Positions 7,333 to 15,191 of a stretch of DNA of 64,000 nt are shown here, one piece after another. The position numbers were made by a program, and so were the translations under genes. The stretch comes from SMBSF63 sp034003545. GTDB taxonomy: Bacteria > Chloroflexota > Anaerolineae > Anaerolineales > Anaerolineaceae. Within the stretch, counting starts at the first letter, position 1. Each line of letters starts with the position of its first letter. Where the stretch lies: NCBI GenBank assembly GCA_964447155.1, contig CAYURM010000006.1:1-64000 (forward strand). Direction: 5' to 3'. The notes below the pieces were generated by a model that was given only the letters and a program-made list of their open reading frames with translations, did not search any database and had not been told where the DNA came from.

Positions 7333-8343
7333 TTATTCTTGAACAGCCTCCGGCGCGGGATGGCAGACACCGCTGCCCGAGTCAGTAAACTCACCGCCCT
7401 CCACCGGGATGAATTCCCATTCATAACGATCGCTGTACAAATTGAACTTGAGCACCCCGTAAGTGCCGGAATTGAACACTTCGCTATTCTCAAGAATTTT
7501 CTGATAAGGCCGCTGGCTGGCCCCGCCCGTGCCGATCACGAACTGGCGGATGCCAAAGGCCTCATCCAGCTTGCCCTGCGGATCCTGCGGGGCAAAGCGC
7601 TCGTAGTTGTGGTCATCGCTGCTCAGTACCACCTCCACCCCCGCGGCATACAGCTCCTGCCAGAAGGCATCCAGCCAGTGCGCGCTGCCGCCCAGGCCGG
7701 AGCTCCAGCGCGGGTCATGCCAATACGCCAGAGTACAGTCAGTGGGGTGCGCAGCCAGGTCTTCCTTCAGCCAGGCCACCTGCGGAGAGCTGGGGCCGCA
7801 TCCGTCAACCCACAAGCAGGCGGAGTTGAGTACGATGATGTGCCAATCGCCTACGTCATAGCTGTACCAGCCTTCGCGAATCTTGCCCGCCGCCTCGCCG
7901 AAGTATGCGAAGTAGTCGGCAGCGTGGTCAACTTTGTATTCGTGGTTGCCGGCGGCAGGGCGGATGCGGTCCTTAAACCGCCCCCAGGAGGGATCAAAAC
8001 AGGTCTCGAATTGATACAGGGTCGCGTCTTCATTGACGTTGTCACCGGTGGTGAAGACTACGCCGGGGATGTCATCCAGCAGGGCAGCGGTCTGGTCATC
8101 GCCCTCCTGCCCGCAGATGGCAATATCACCCGCACCAACCAGCACAGCCGGTGTGGCAGTGGGGGTGAGGGTGGGTGTTGCCGTGGGCTCCGGCGTAACC
8201 GTAGGCTGTAGGGTATGCGTGACCGACGCACTGGGCTGCTGCGTGGCACTGGACGCAGGCGTGGGCATTTCCACCGCAGCGGGCGCGCAGGCGGCCAGGA
8301 ATATAAGCAAGGGGAGGAAGAGATGCATTCTTTTCATCATCAT
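7333..8343 (-). CDS. Lipoprotein metallophosphoesterase (PhoD/purple acid phosphatase-like)
   Basis: A 336-residue lipoprotein. The signal peptide ends in the lipobox LAAC (Cys19), followed by a Thr/Pro-rich spacer to about residue 63. The calcineurin-like phosphoesterase motifs appear in order: GAGDIA, TGDNV, GNHEY, WHDPRW and DDHNYER, giving the usual two-metal site. It probably hydrolyses phosphate esters outside the cytoplasm. Several ATG codons are possible at the start (8335-8343); none has a clear ribosome site, and a hairpin repeat sits immediately upstream. It is convergent with the radical SAM gene, with only 11 nt between. Confidence 0.85.
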   Translation of the reverse strand: MMMKRMHLFLPLLIFLAACAPAAVEMPTPASSATQQPSASVTHTLQPTVTPEPTATPTLTPTATPAVLVGAGDIAICGQEGDDQTAALLDDIPGVVFTTGDNVNEDATLYQFETCFDPSWGRFKDRIRPAAGNHEYKVDHAADYFAYFGEAAGKIREGWYSYDVGDWHIIVLNSACLWVDGCGPSSPQVAWLKEDLAAHPTDCTLAYWHDPRWSSGLGGSAHWLDAFWQELYAAGVEVVLSSDDHNYERFAPQDPQGKLDEAFGIRQFVIGTGGASQRPYQKILENSEVFNSGTYGVLKFNLYSDRYEWEFIPVEGGEFTDSGSGVCHPAPEAVQE

Positions 8344-8346
8344 TTT

Positions 8347-8413
8347 GTAGTAACGACTGAAGTCGTTACAGCCCTTTGTGAACTTAAAATGCTGACGATT
8401 AAAGTCGTCACTA
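8347..8413. repeat. Tandem pair of AGTCGTTA hairpin repeats
   Basis: Copy one (8347-8370) is GTAACGACTGAAGTCGTTAC, a near-perfect hairpin. Copy two (8391-8413) is the imperfect GACGATTAAAGTCGTCACTA. Related copies lie at 13437-13464 and 18871-18900. They resemble REP-type intergenic palindromes. The pair fills the gap between two genes on the minus strand and would lie in the 5' leader of the phosphoesterase mRNA. Confidence 0.65.
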
Positions 8414-8427
8414 CAATCAATCAAATT

Positions 8428-9132
8428 TTACTCGATACTTTTCACAACCTCGATCCCATTCACCGCCATGTGATATAAAAATGTCGCGTGCAGCAGGTCG
8501 CCGGGATGCGGATAAATGCCTAGCTCTTCGGCCACGGCCATTGGGGTGTCATACGTATCCACCGCGTTGACCGGCACGATCACCCGCCGCTGCAACTGGC
8601 GGGCGTTGGCATCCAGACGCAAGTGCATCGCCAGCTGATACACGCACAGGTCGGTGCAGTCGCCCACCACGATGCAGGTTTGGATCTGCGGGCGCTCCGC
8701 CAGCCAGGCATCCAGCCCGGTATTCAGTCCGGAATCAATTGAATTCTTTTCAATGATCGTCAATTGGTCAAAGAAAGGCAGGGCCGCGATCGCATCCACC
8801 GTCTCGGCTTCTTCTGTGCCGCGGATGCAGTGCGGCGGAAAGCCGCCAAACTCCACCGCATCCGGCTCGTGGCTGTCCTGGGTCAGAACGATATGGCGCA
8901 CGCCCTCATCCCAGGCGGTTTGCATCAGGGACACCACCGGAGTCACAATATCCGCCACACGCGGGCTGGACAACGGACCCATGTTGCAAAAGCCCTTGAT
9001 CACATCCACCGAGAAAATCGCGATCTCGTCGGGGTCAGCAGCTGCCTCGCTGAGTATCAGTTCAGGTCGTTCTGCCAGCCAGCCTTCCAGCCAGGGCAGA
9101 AAAAGATTTGCTTGTTCTTGAATTGGTTTCAT
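8428..9132 (-). CDS. Isochorismatase-family cysteine hydrolase, nicotinamidase-like
   Basis: A 234-residue cysteine hydrolase. The catalytic Asp is in SVDVIKGF, the TQDSHEPD stretch matches the metal-binding region of nicotinamidases, and the nucleophile Cys is in GDCTDLCVYQ. The combination HCIRGTEE plus CTDLCV points to nicotinamidase (nicotinamide to nicotinate, NAD salvage) rather than isochorismatase, but this is inferred from motifs. The start is put at the ATG at 9132, since AAGGA lies 8 nt upstream; the ATG at 9141 would sit inside that ribosome site. A 19-bp palindromic operator and a sigma70-like promoter lie directly upstream, so expression is probably tightly repressed. Confidence 0.8.
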   Translation of the reverse strand: MKPIQEQANLFLPWLEGWLAERPELILSEAAADPDEIAIFSVDVIKGFCNMGPLSSPRVADIVTPVVSLMQTAWDEGVRHIVLTQDSHEPDAVEFGGFPPHCIRGTEEAETVDAIAALPFFDQLTIIEKNSIDSGLNTGLDAWLAERPQIQTCIVVGDCTDLCVYQLAMHLRLDANARQLQRRVIVPVNAVDTYDTPMAVAEELGIYPHPGDLLHATFLYHMAVNGIEVVKSIE

Positions 9133-9147
9133 TTTATCCATCCTTGT

Positions 9148-9196
9148 TAGTGTATTTTATACACTATTAGTGTATCCTGTTTTGAGGAATTGTCAA
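9148..9196 (-). promoter_or_regulatory. Promoter and palindromic operator of the nicotinamidase-like gene
   Basis: On the minus strand TTGACA (9196-9191), a 16-nt spacer and TACACT (9174-9169) form a sigma70-like promoter. The 19-bp inverted repeat TAGTGTATTTTATACACTA spans 9148-9166, and a third TAGTGTA half-site (9168-9174) overlaps the -10 element. Such an arrangement suits a dimeric repressor. NrtR, which controls NAD salvage in several bacteria, is a candidate, but I cannot identify the regulator. Confidence 0.7.
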
Positions 9197-9484
9197 GATC
9201 TTCACCACCCCTTGGAAAGGCTGACCTCAAACCAATCCCTCGGACGAAAAAAGCTGCTTGGCTAAACTTCTGGCAGGCAATTTCACCCTTTTCAAGGTTG
9301 AATGGAATTCATCCCAAAGCAGTTTATACATAACCTTTTGTTGTGGTTTTTGCGGCTTTGCGTGAGAAAAATAATCTGACCCGCTCTACAAGTACCGGGA
9401 ATCCCATCCTTTTCAAGGTCCCCTGAAAAATCATGCCAGCCAGCCAGGATTCTCGTATAATTAAACCAGAAAAGGATTGACAAC
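9197..9484. repeat. Repeat-rich intergenic stretch
   Basis: No gene is seen. It holds copies of a CCTTTTCAAGG family (CCCCTTGGAAAGG at 9208-9220, CCCTTTTCAAGGTT at 9286-9299, CCTTTTCAAGGTC at 9408-9420) and one copy of the GCGGCTTTGCGTGA repeat (9347-9375). Further copies of the first family are at 11680-11796. Confidence 0.5.
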
Positions 9485-10129
9485 ATGGCATTGAAAAACT
9501 CACCGTTTGACCAGCAGGCGCATTGGAACGATCTCTACACCCGCTTTAGCGGACAGGAACACAATTCGGGCCGTTCCAGCGCCTTCGCACAGCATTTTGG
9601 TACCTTGCTGAAAGAATATTCGCCCGGCCGCTTACTGGAACTCGGCTGCGGTGCTGGAGAAGACTGCCAGCTCTTTGCGGCTGCCGGCATGCATTCTGTC
9701 GGGCTGGATTTCTCGCGCAGCGCCTTGAACGCCGCCCGGCACAGGCTGGCCGGGCAGGCGCAGTTTGTCCAGCAGCACCTGCCGCAAGGGCTGCCGTTCG
9801 CAGACCAGTCGTTTTCAGCCGTCTTTGCCCATCTCTCCCTGCATTATTTTGATGACGCAACCACAGCTTTCATCTTTTCGGAAATCCATCGTGTGATACG
9901 ATTAAATGGCCGGTTTGCCCTGCGGGTCAAATCAGTAGAGAATGAGTTTTACGGTCAGGGGAAGCAGCTTGGAAGGGATATGTATTTCTGTCACGGGCAT
10001 GTGCGGCGTTTTTTCAGTTCCACCTTTCTGGATGCCCTGGTTGCTGAAAATACCTGGCGCAGGCTGAACCCATCGCAAGAACAGCATCGACCAGGCTATC
10101 TCACGGCAGTGCTGCAAAAAACAGCATAA
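9485..10129 (+). CDS. Class I SAM-dependent methyltransferase
   Basis: A 214-residue soluble methyltransferase of the Methyltransf_11/25 type. Motif I is LELGCGAGED at about residues 56-65, the post-I acidic residue is in GLDFSRS, and motif IV-like SFSAVFAHLSLHYFDD follows. The substrate cannot be predicted; the fold is used for small molecules such as quinones or lipids as well as for tellurite-type detoxification. AAGGA precedes the ATG. It is followed after 12 nt by the zinc-ribbon membrane protein gene, so the two may be co-transcribed with the CAP-LysM gene. Confidence 0.8.
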   Translation: MALKNSPFDQQAHWNDLYTRFSGQEHNSGRSSAFAQHFGTLLKEYSPGRLLELGCGAGEDCQLFAAAGMHSVGLDFSRSALNAARHRLAGQAQFVQQHLPQGLPFADQSFSAVFAHLSLHYFDDATTAFIFSEIHRVIRLNGRFALRVKSVENEFYGQGKQLGRDMYFCHGHVRRFFSSTFLDALVAENTWRRLNPSQEQHRPGYLTAVLQKTA

Positions 10130-10141
10130 GGAAAACAAGCG

Positions 10142-10576
10142 ATGAATCAAAAATGGTCACGAGAATCTCTCAAGAATGTGCAGGTAGCGGTATGGATGAT
10201 CGGCCTGGGCGTCCTTTTTTTGCTGGATGCCTTCTGGCCCGGAATTTTGATCCTGATCGGACTCAGCCTGCTGATCCAATCCCTGATGCCGGAGGAACAG
10301 GAACAACCCGCACCAGAATTGAATGAAGACATCAAACCGGATGTTCCCGATCAACCAGAGGAAAAAACCTCCCCGGATGAGAATATATCTCCTCACAAAG
10401 GCACCCCTGATCTGATACCTCCACCGCTGGAACCGCTGCAGGTGGCTGCCAGCGGCCTGCCCACAGAATGCCCGGCCTGCGGCGGTCCGGTTGCCGAGAA
10501 CGCCCAGGCGGTAAAGTCCGTTGGCGAGGGAGTCGTGTTATGCCCGTTTTGCGATGCAAGGATTATGATGGAGTAA
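10142..10576 (+). CDS. Membrane protein with C-terminal zinc ribbon
   Basis: A 144-residue protein of unknown function. Residues about 13-47 form two closely spaced membrane helices (LGVLFLLDAFWPGILILIG), of the kind found in LiaF-type or DUF5668 modules. A charged Pro-rich linker (about 50-105) leads to a small zinc ribbon made by CPACGG and CPFC near the C-terminus. Spacing is 12 nt from the methyltransferase upstream and 4 nt to the CAP-LysM gene downstream, so the three probably form an operon. No catalytic motif is visible. Confidence 0.7.
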   Translation: MNQKWSRESLKNVQVAVWMIGLGVLFLLDAFWPGILILIGLSLLIQSLMPEEQEQPAPELNEDIKPDVPDQPEEKTSPDENISPHKGTPDLIPPPLEPLQVAASGLPTECPACGGPVAENAQAVKSVGEGVVLCPFCDARIMME

Positions 10577-10580
10577 AACG

Positions 10581-11591
10581 ATGATGCGCAAGGTCATCAG
10601 GGGATTCAGTCCCATCCTGTTGCTGTGCCTGCTGCTTTTCAGTAATCTTCCCGCCGCGGGGGCACAATATGAGACGCCGACAAACATGCCTGTCCCCAAT
10701 CCCTACGAACTGATTCAGCGCGTCAACGAACTGCGCAATGGCAACGGCTATGCCGCCCTGGTGATTGATCCTGTGCTGATGGCCAGTGCCCAGGCTGTGG
10801 CGGAAGGATGGGCGTACAATTCATACCTTGACCATTCCGGCAACACCCGCGAAAAGCTCATCGCGGCCGGATATGGCGCTGGTGATGTACCCTGGGGGAC
10901 AGAAAATGTGGCAGCAGGGCCGAATTTAACGATCGATGCGGTCTTGAGTGGTCCATGGAACGACGTGATTCATAGTATCCCCTGGGTCAGTCCCAATTAC
11001 CGGCATATCGGTGCGGCTATCGTTGAATATGATGGGAAGTTCTTTTACATCCTGCATGCCGGATATACCTCCAACGGGATTTATGAGCCAGGCAAAATCA
11101 CGCCCCCCGACCCGAATGCCACCCCGGACCCGGCCGGCACGCCCACTCCCGCGGCAGTCTCGCAATTGGTTATTGCGGTATGGACAGCCGTACCGGATGC
11201 GGAGGGACGGGTGGTGCACGAAGTCCGTCCGGGTCAAACCCTGTGGACGATCGCCGATGCCTACGGCTCATCTGTGGCCGACCTGGCAGCAATCAATGGT
11301 CTGTCGGCAGAAAACCCGATCCTGTACGTGGGACAAAAACTGCACATCCGTGTCGTCAACCCGGCATTGACCGGCACAACCACACCCACCAGGATCCAAT
11401 CCAGCGAAACACCGAAGCCCGCGCCCACCCTGACCGGTTTGCCAACCGTAGAACAAACCATTTCGCCAACTGCCGCAATCACCCAGACCGAATATGAATC
11501 CCGCGAGCGCTGGTGGCTGTTTGGTATTCTGGCGATGCTCGGCATCGGGCTGATGCTGGTCACGCTGGGCAATTTTGGTTCGAAAAATTAG
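10581..11591 (+). CDS. Secreted CAP-domain protein with LysM domain and C-terminal membrane anchor
   Basis: A 336-residue surface protein: signal peptide (about 8-28, ending AAGA), a CAP/SCP domain (about 40-170, with LIQRVNELR, DPVLMASAQ and the GTENVA segment), a Pro-rich linker, a LysM domain at about 212-256 (VRPGQTLWTIAD... VGQKLHI), a second Thr/Pro linker and a C-terminal membrane helix (about 312-333) with a short basic tail. LysM binds peptidoglycan or chitin-like glycans; bacterial CAP domains have no single agreed activity. The protein is probably tethered in the membrane by its tail and contacts cell wall. GGAG upstream supports the start at 10581. Confidence 0.85.
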   Translation: MMRKVIRGFSPILLLCLLLFSNLPAAGAQYETPTNMPVPNPYELIQRVNELRNGNGYAALVIDPVLMASAQAVAEGWAYNSYLDHSGNTREKLIAAGYGAGDVPWGTENVAAGPNLTIDAVLSGPWNDVIHSIPWVSPNYRHIGAAIVEYDGKFFYILHAGYTSNGIYEPGKITPPDPNATPDPAGTPTPAAVSQLVIAVWTAVPDAEGRVVHEVRPGQTLWTIADAYGSSVADLAAINGLSAENPILYVGQKLHIRVVNPALTGTTTPTRIQSSETPKPAPTLTGLPTVEQTISPTAAITQTEYESRERWWLFGILAMLGIGLMLVTLGNFGSKN

Positions 11592-12019
11592 AGAACTTTC
11601 CATAGTTGCGGATGGAAAGAAAAAAGAATTCTTTCATGGAGGCGGACGGCGTCCCATAGGCATACGCTAAGGCAAAACTCCCCTTGGAAAGGTTGGCGTA
11701 CTCAGCATTTTGCTTGCCAAACTCCGCCGCTCTTAAGCGTTAATGGCATGCGAACCGACCCTTTTCAAGGTTGTTTTCGCATAACCTTGAAAAGGGGAGC
11801 CTTGCTGACTGATTGATGGCACGCCTTGCAAGGTTTGGCGTCAAACTACTTGGAAATCCAACCTTTCCACATCGTACCCGTAGGGTAAGGGACGGTTTTG
11901 GCGTTTTTGTTGATTACCAACGCTTTAGGGGCATGCCATGCGCCCTCTACAAAGTCATCAAAATTTTTGATACCTTTTAAACAAGAACAAGAACGGTTAG
12001 ACCTTCCAGGGAGAGTCGC
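11592..12019. repeat. Non-coding repeat-rich stretch with a long perfect hairpin
   Basis: No gene is seen. CCCTTTTCAAGGTT (11759-11772) and AACCTTGAAAAGGG (11783-11796) form a perfect 14-bp hairpin with a 10-nt loop. Diverged copies lie at 11680-11698 (CCCCTTGGAAAGGTTGGCG) and about 11820-11845. The same motif occurs at 9208-9420. The hairpin has no T-tract, so a simple terminator is unlikely; a palindromic repeat family is more likely. Confidence 0.55.
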
Positions 12020-13390
12020 ATGACCTCATTTCATCAAACCGTAAAAAAGCTGGCTGAGCAAATCGAAAGCCGCATGATTGCCGACCGGCGTGATTTTCAT
12101 CGCTATGCCGAAGCCGGCTGGACGGAATTTCGCACCGCCTCGCTCGTTGCCCGGCGGTTAACCGACCTGGGCTATCAGGTCTCGCTGGGGCGCGACGTGC
12201 TGGCCGATGCAGAACGCATGGGGCTGCCTGACGAAACTGACCTCGAAGCGCATTATCAGCGCGCAGTTGCCCAGGGCGGCGACCCTGCCTTCCTGCCTGC
12301 CCTGCGGGGCGGCTTCACCGGCGTGGTGGGCACACTGAAGAACGGCAAAGGCCCCACCCTGGGCATGCGCTTTGAAATGGACGCGCTCGACATTCCTGAA
12401 AGCGGCGCGCCGGATCACCGCCCGCAGCGCGAGGGATTTGCCTCGGTCAACCCGGGGGTGATGCACGCCTGCGGGCATGATGCCCACACCGCAGTGGGCC
12501 TGGGCATTGCCCAGGTGCTGTCCAGGGTGCAGGAGGATTGGCAGGGCACGCTCAAACTGATCTTCCAGCCCGCCGAAGAAGGCGTGCGCGGCGCCAAAGC
12601 AATGACCGCCGCCGGGGTGGTGGATGATGTCGATCTGCTGGTTGATTTCCACTTTTTCAGCGGCTGGGCGACCGATGAAATCACCCCTGGCATGGATGGT
12701 TTTTCTGCCACCCGTAAATTTGATGTCTTCTTCTACGGCCAGCCGTCCCATGCCGGGGGCAGCCCGCAGGCGGGCAAGAATGCCCTGCTGGCTGCGGCCA
12801 CCGCCGTGTTAAACCTGTACGCCATTCCCCGTCACAGCAGCGGACACACCCGGATCAATGTCGGCAAGCTGTCTGCTGGCAGCGGGCGCAACATTATCCC
12901 CGCCGAAGCGCACCTGGTGATGGAAACCCGCGGAGAAAACACTGCCCTGAGCGAATATATGTTTGCGCAGGCGCAGCGCGTGCTGCACGCGGCAGCAGAG
13001 ATGTACGACTGCCGCCTGGAGATACGCCCGATGGGCGCCGCACAAAGCGCCAGCAGTGACCGGGCACTTTCCAAACGGGTTGAGGCGGCAGCCCGGGAAG
13101 CAGGTGATTTTCACATTCTGCCCACCTGCAAAAGCGGGGGCAGCGAAGACGTCACCTATATGATGCAGCGCGTGCAGAAAAATGACGGACTGGCTGTTTC
13201 CGTTGGCCTGGGCGCAGACATTTCCGGCATCCGTTCTACGGACATGGAAAATAACGATCAGGTGCTGCGGGCACACACCCCCAGATATGACATCCACGAA
13301 GGTGCGCTGAAAAAAGCTGTGGTTTTGTTCAGTATGCTCGCCGGACAGTGTCTGGGCGCAGAGGAAAACAATTTTGACAAAACGGAATAA
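12020..13390 (+). CDS. M20-family amidohydrolase, AbgA-like
   Basis: A 456-residue zinc amidohydrolase. The metal-site motif MHACGHDAHT, the PAEEG segment (FQPAEEGVRG) and the DFHRYAEAGWTEFRT start closely match AbgA, the catalytic subunit type that cleaves p-aminobenzoyl-glutamate, and related aminoacyl-amino-acid hydrolases. The dimerisation (lid) domain is at about 240-350 with SHAGGSPQAGKNA. No abgB or abgT gene is adjacent, so the substrate may differ from the folate breakdown product. The start codon has GGGAG upstream (12010 area). It stands alone in the + direction after a repeat region. Confidence 0.85.
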   Translation: MTSFHQTVKKLAEQIESRMIADRRDFHRYAEAGWTEFRTASLVARRLTDLGYQVSLGRDVLADAERMGLPDETDLEAHYQRAVAQGGDPAFLPALRGGFTGVVGTLKNGKGPTLGMRFEMDALDIPESGAPDHRPQREGFASVNPGVMHACGHDAHTAVGLGIAQVLSRVQEDWQGTLKLIFQPAEEGVRGAKAMTAAGVVDDVDLLVDFHFFSGWATDEITPGMDGFSATRKFDVFFYGQPSHAGGSPQAGKNALLAAATAVLNLYAIPRHSSGHTRINVGKLSAGSGRNIIPAEAHLVMETRGENTALSEYMFAQAQRVLHAAAEMYDCRLEIRPMGAAQSASSDRALSKRVEAAAREAGDFHILPTCKSGGSEDVTYMMQRVQKNDGLAVSVGLGADISGIRSTDMENNDQVLRAHTPRYDIHEGALKKAVVLFSMLAGQCLGAEENNFDKTE

Positions 13391-13436
13391 AAACCTTAAC
13401 ATAAAACTAATCCATTTGCTGTCATAATGAAGTATC

Positions 13437-13464
13437 GTGACCCTGCGGTCAGTCGTCATCACCA
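13437..13464. repeat. AGTCGTTA-family hairpin repeat
   Basis: GTGACCCTGCGGTCAGTCGT then CATCACC; the core GACC-CTGC-GGTC forms a small hairpin and CAGTCGTCA matches the copies at 8347, 8391 and 18871. It sits in the leader of the DUF1028 gene. Confidence 0.5.
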
Positions 13465-13499
13465 ATCTGTGTATTCAGATTATGGAAAAGGAGACTCTA

Positions 13500-14381
13500 A
13501 TGAAACCCATTGCGACATTTTCAATCGTTGGCTATGATGCGAACAAAAAGGAATGGGGGGTAGCCGTGCAATCCAAATTTATGGCCGTTGGTTCAGTGGT
13601 CTCCTGGGCCAAAGCCGGCGCCGGAGCAGTCGCCACGCAATCCTACGCCAACCTGATGTTCGGCCCGATGGGGCTGGAACGCATGGCCGCCGGCAGTTCT
13701 GCGCAAACCGCTATTGATACCCTCATCGCCGAGGACGAGAAACGCGCTCTGCGCCAGGTGGGCATGGTCGATGCCTCCGGTCAGGCCGCAGCCTACACCG
13801 GCGGGAAATGCCACGACTGGGCTGGTCATATCATCGGAGAAAACTATGCCTGCCAGGGCAACATCCTCGTGCCCGGCACGGTGGAGGCCATGTCCGCCAA
13901 ATTTGAAACGGTGCGCGGCAAAGGAGGAGAACTGGCAGACTGGCTGGTAGCAGCCCTCGCAGCGGGGCAGGAAGCCGGCGGCGACAAACGCGGACGCCAG
14001 TCGGCTGCCGTGTTAGTGGTACGCGAAGGCGGCGGGTACGGCGGCAACAATGACCGTTACCTCGACCTGCGCGTGGACGACCACCCCACCCCGATCAAGG
14101 AATTGAAGCGTCTGCTGGCAATGCACCACCTCTATTTTGGCGAAGTGGACCAATCCACCGCCGTGTCCCTGAATCGGGTAGCAACTGAAATACAGGAAAT
14201 ATTGTGCCGCACCGGCCATTATCATGGCCCGATCAACGGCGACTTTGACCAGGAGACCCGTAACGCCCTGCGCAGTCTGGTGGGCATCGAAAACCTGGAG
14301 GAGCGCTGGACGGGCACGGAAGCGGTCATTGACATTGCGGTATTGGAATATTTGCGGGAAAAGTTCGGGGGCCGTGCTTAA
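13500..14381 (+). CDS. DUF1028 protein with C-terminal peptidoglycan-binding-like domain
   Basis: A 293-residue protein. Residues 1-200 are DUF1028, a family related to Ntn-hydrolases: the start TFSIVGYD, the AVQSKF segment, GAVATQSYAN and the GNNDRYLDLRVDDHP region are characteristic. Residues about 215-290 resemble a PG_binding domain (YHGPINGDFDQETRNAL). The enzyme activity of DUF1028 is not firmly established. The ATG at 13500 is chosen because AAGGAG lies 6 nt upstream; a longer reading from GTG 13437 would run through a repeat element. Confidence 0.83.
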   Translation: MKPIATFSIVGYDANKKEWGVAVQSKFMAVGSVVSWAKAGAGAVATQSYANLMFGPMGLERMAAGSSAQTAIDTLIAEDEKRALRQVGMVDASGQAAAYTGGKCHDWAGHIIGENYACQGNILVPGTVEAMSAKFETVRGKGGELADWLVAALAAGQEAGGDKRGRQSAAVLVVREGGGYGGNNDRYLDLRVDDHPTPIKELKRLLAMHHLYFGEVDQSTAVSLNRVATEIQEILCRTGHYHGPINGDFDQETRNALRSLVGIENLEERWTGTEAVIDIAVLEYLREKFGGRA

Positions 14382-14409
14382 TACTTGTAAGGCGTGGTCG
14401 TGACACCTC

Positions 14410-14991
14410 TTATTTGTAAGGCACGCCCGCTTTGCGCCCTTCCCTCAACGCGTTGGCGTACCATTCCAGTTCATCCAGGAATCGCTGGACGCGGCGGTCA
14501 TAAGCGGGGTCCAGGGCATTTCCATCTTCGTCAAAAGCTTCTTTGATTTTTATCACGGGAAAGGTTGAGGGAATGCTCACCAGGCCAACTTCGCCCAGCA
14601 TATCACGCAGGTGACTGGCCGCACGTACGCCGCCAAAAGAACCGTTGGAATAACTGACAATCGCAGCTGGGCGCCAAAAGTATTCATTCATAAAATAGTT
14701 GATCAGGTTGGTTAATGCGGGTGGCATAACATGGTTATACTCCCCGGTGACGAACACAAAAGCATCTGTCCTGCGAAACACCTCGGCAATTTTTTCCAGG
14801 TCAAAGGGGGCTTCCCCTTGAGGATATTCCTTATACATCTTGTCGAGCAAGGGCAGGTCATATTCCAAAGGATCAATGAACACCACCTCATGCCCGCGGG
14901 CTTCGATCTGGTTAATGATAAATCGGGCCGCCTTAATGCCTTGCCGCTCACTGCGTACCGATCCATATACTACTGTGTAATTCATACTCAT
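14410..14991 (-). CDS. NADPH-dependent FMN reductase family flavoprotein
   Basis: A 193-residue flavodoxin-like protein. GSVRSERQG at the N-terminus is the FMN-phosphate loop and the VTGEYNHVMPPALTNLI stretch is the isoalloxazine-binding signature of the NADPH-dependent FMN reductase/azoreductase family (SsuE/ArsH/ChrR relatives). It probably reduces flavin, quinones or azo compounds at the expense of NAD(P)H. AAGGAG lies 6 nt before the ATG at 14991. The gene is monocistronic on the minus strand, convergent with the DUF1028 gene, and separated from the upstream PadR-HAAS unit by a terminator hairpin. Confidence 0.88.
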   Translation of the reverse strand: MSMNYTVVYGSVRSERQGIKAARFIINQIEARGHEVVFIDPLEYDLPLLDKMYKEYPQGEAPFDLEKIAEVFRRTDAFVFVTGEYNHVMPPALTNLINYFMNEYFWRPAAIVSYSNGSFGGVRAASHLRDMLGEVGLVSIPSTFPVIKIKEAFDEDGNALDPAYDRRVQRFLDELEWYANALREGRKAGVPYK

Positions 14992-15128
14992 CCTGTTCTC
15001 CTTATGCGATGAAATCGCGTTGACTTGTTATCTTCCTGATGTGGTCTGTCAGGCAGTCCTTACATATATTAAACAATATCTAATATCATCAGAAACGCAG
15101 GTGGAAAAACATCCTTTCCAAAACAACA

Positions 15129-15161
15129 AATTCCCCATAAGCGTTTGGCTTATGGGGAATT
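15129..15161 (-). terminator. Terminator of the PadR-HAAS operon
   Basis: AATTCCCCATAAG (15129-15141) pairs perfectly with CTTATGGGGAATT (15149-15161). On the minus strand the stem is followed by a T-rich stretch (TGTTGTTTTGG). It lies just after the end of the HAAS membrane protein gene. Confidence 0.75.
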
Positions 15162-15191
15162 ATTCTTATCAGCCAGTCGCGCCGCTGAAAA

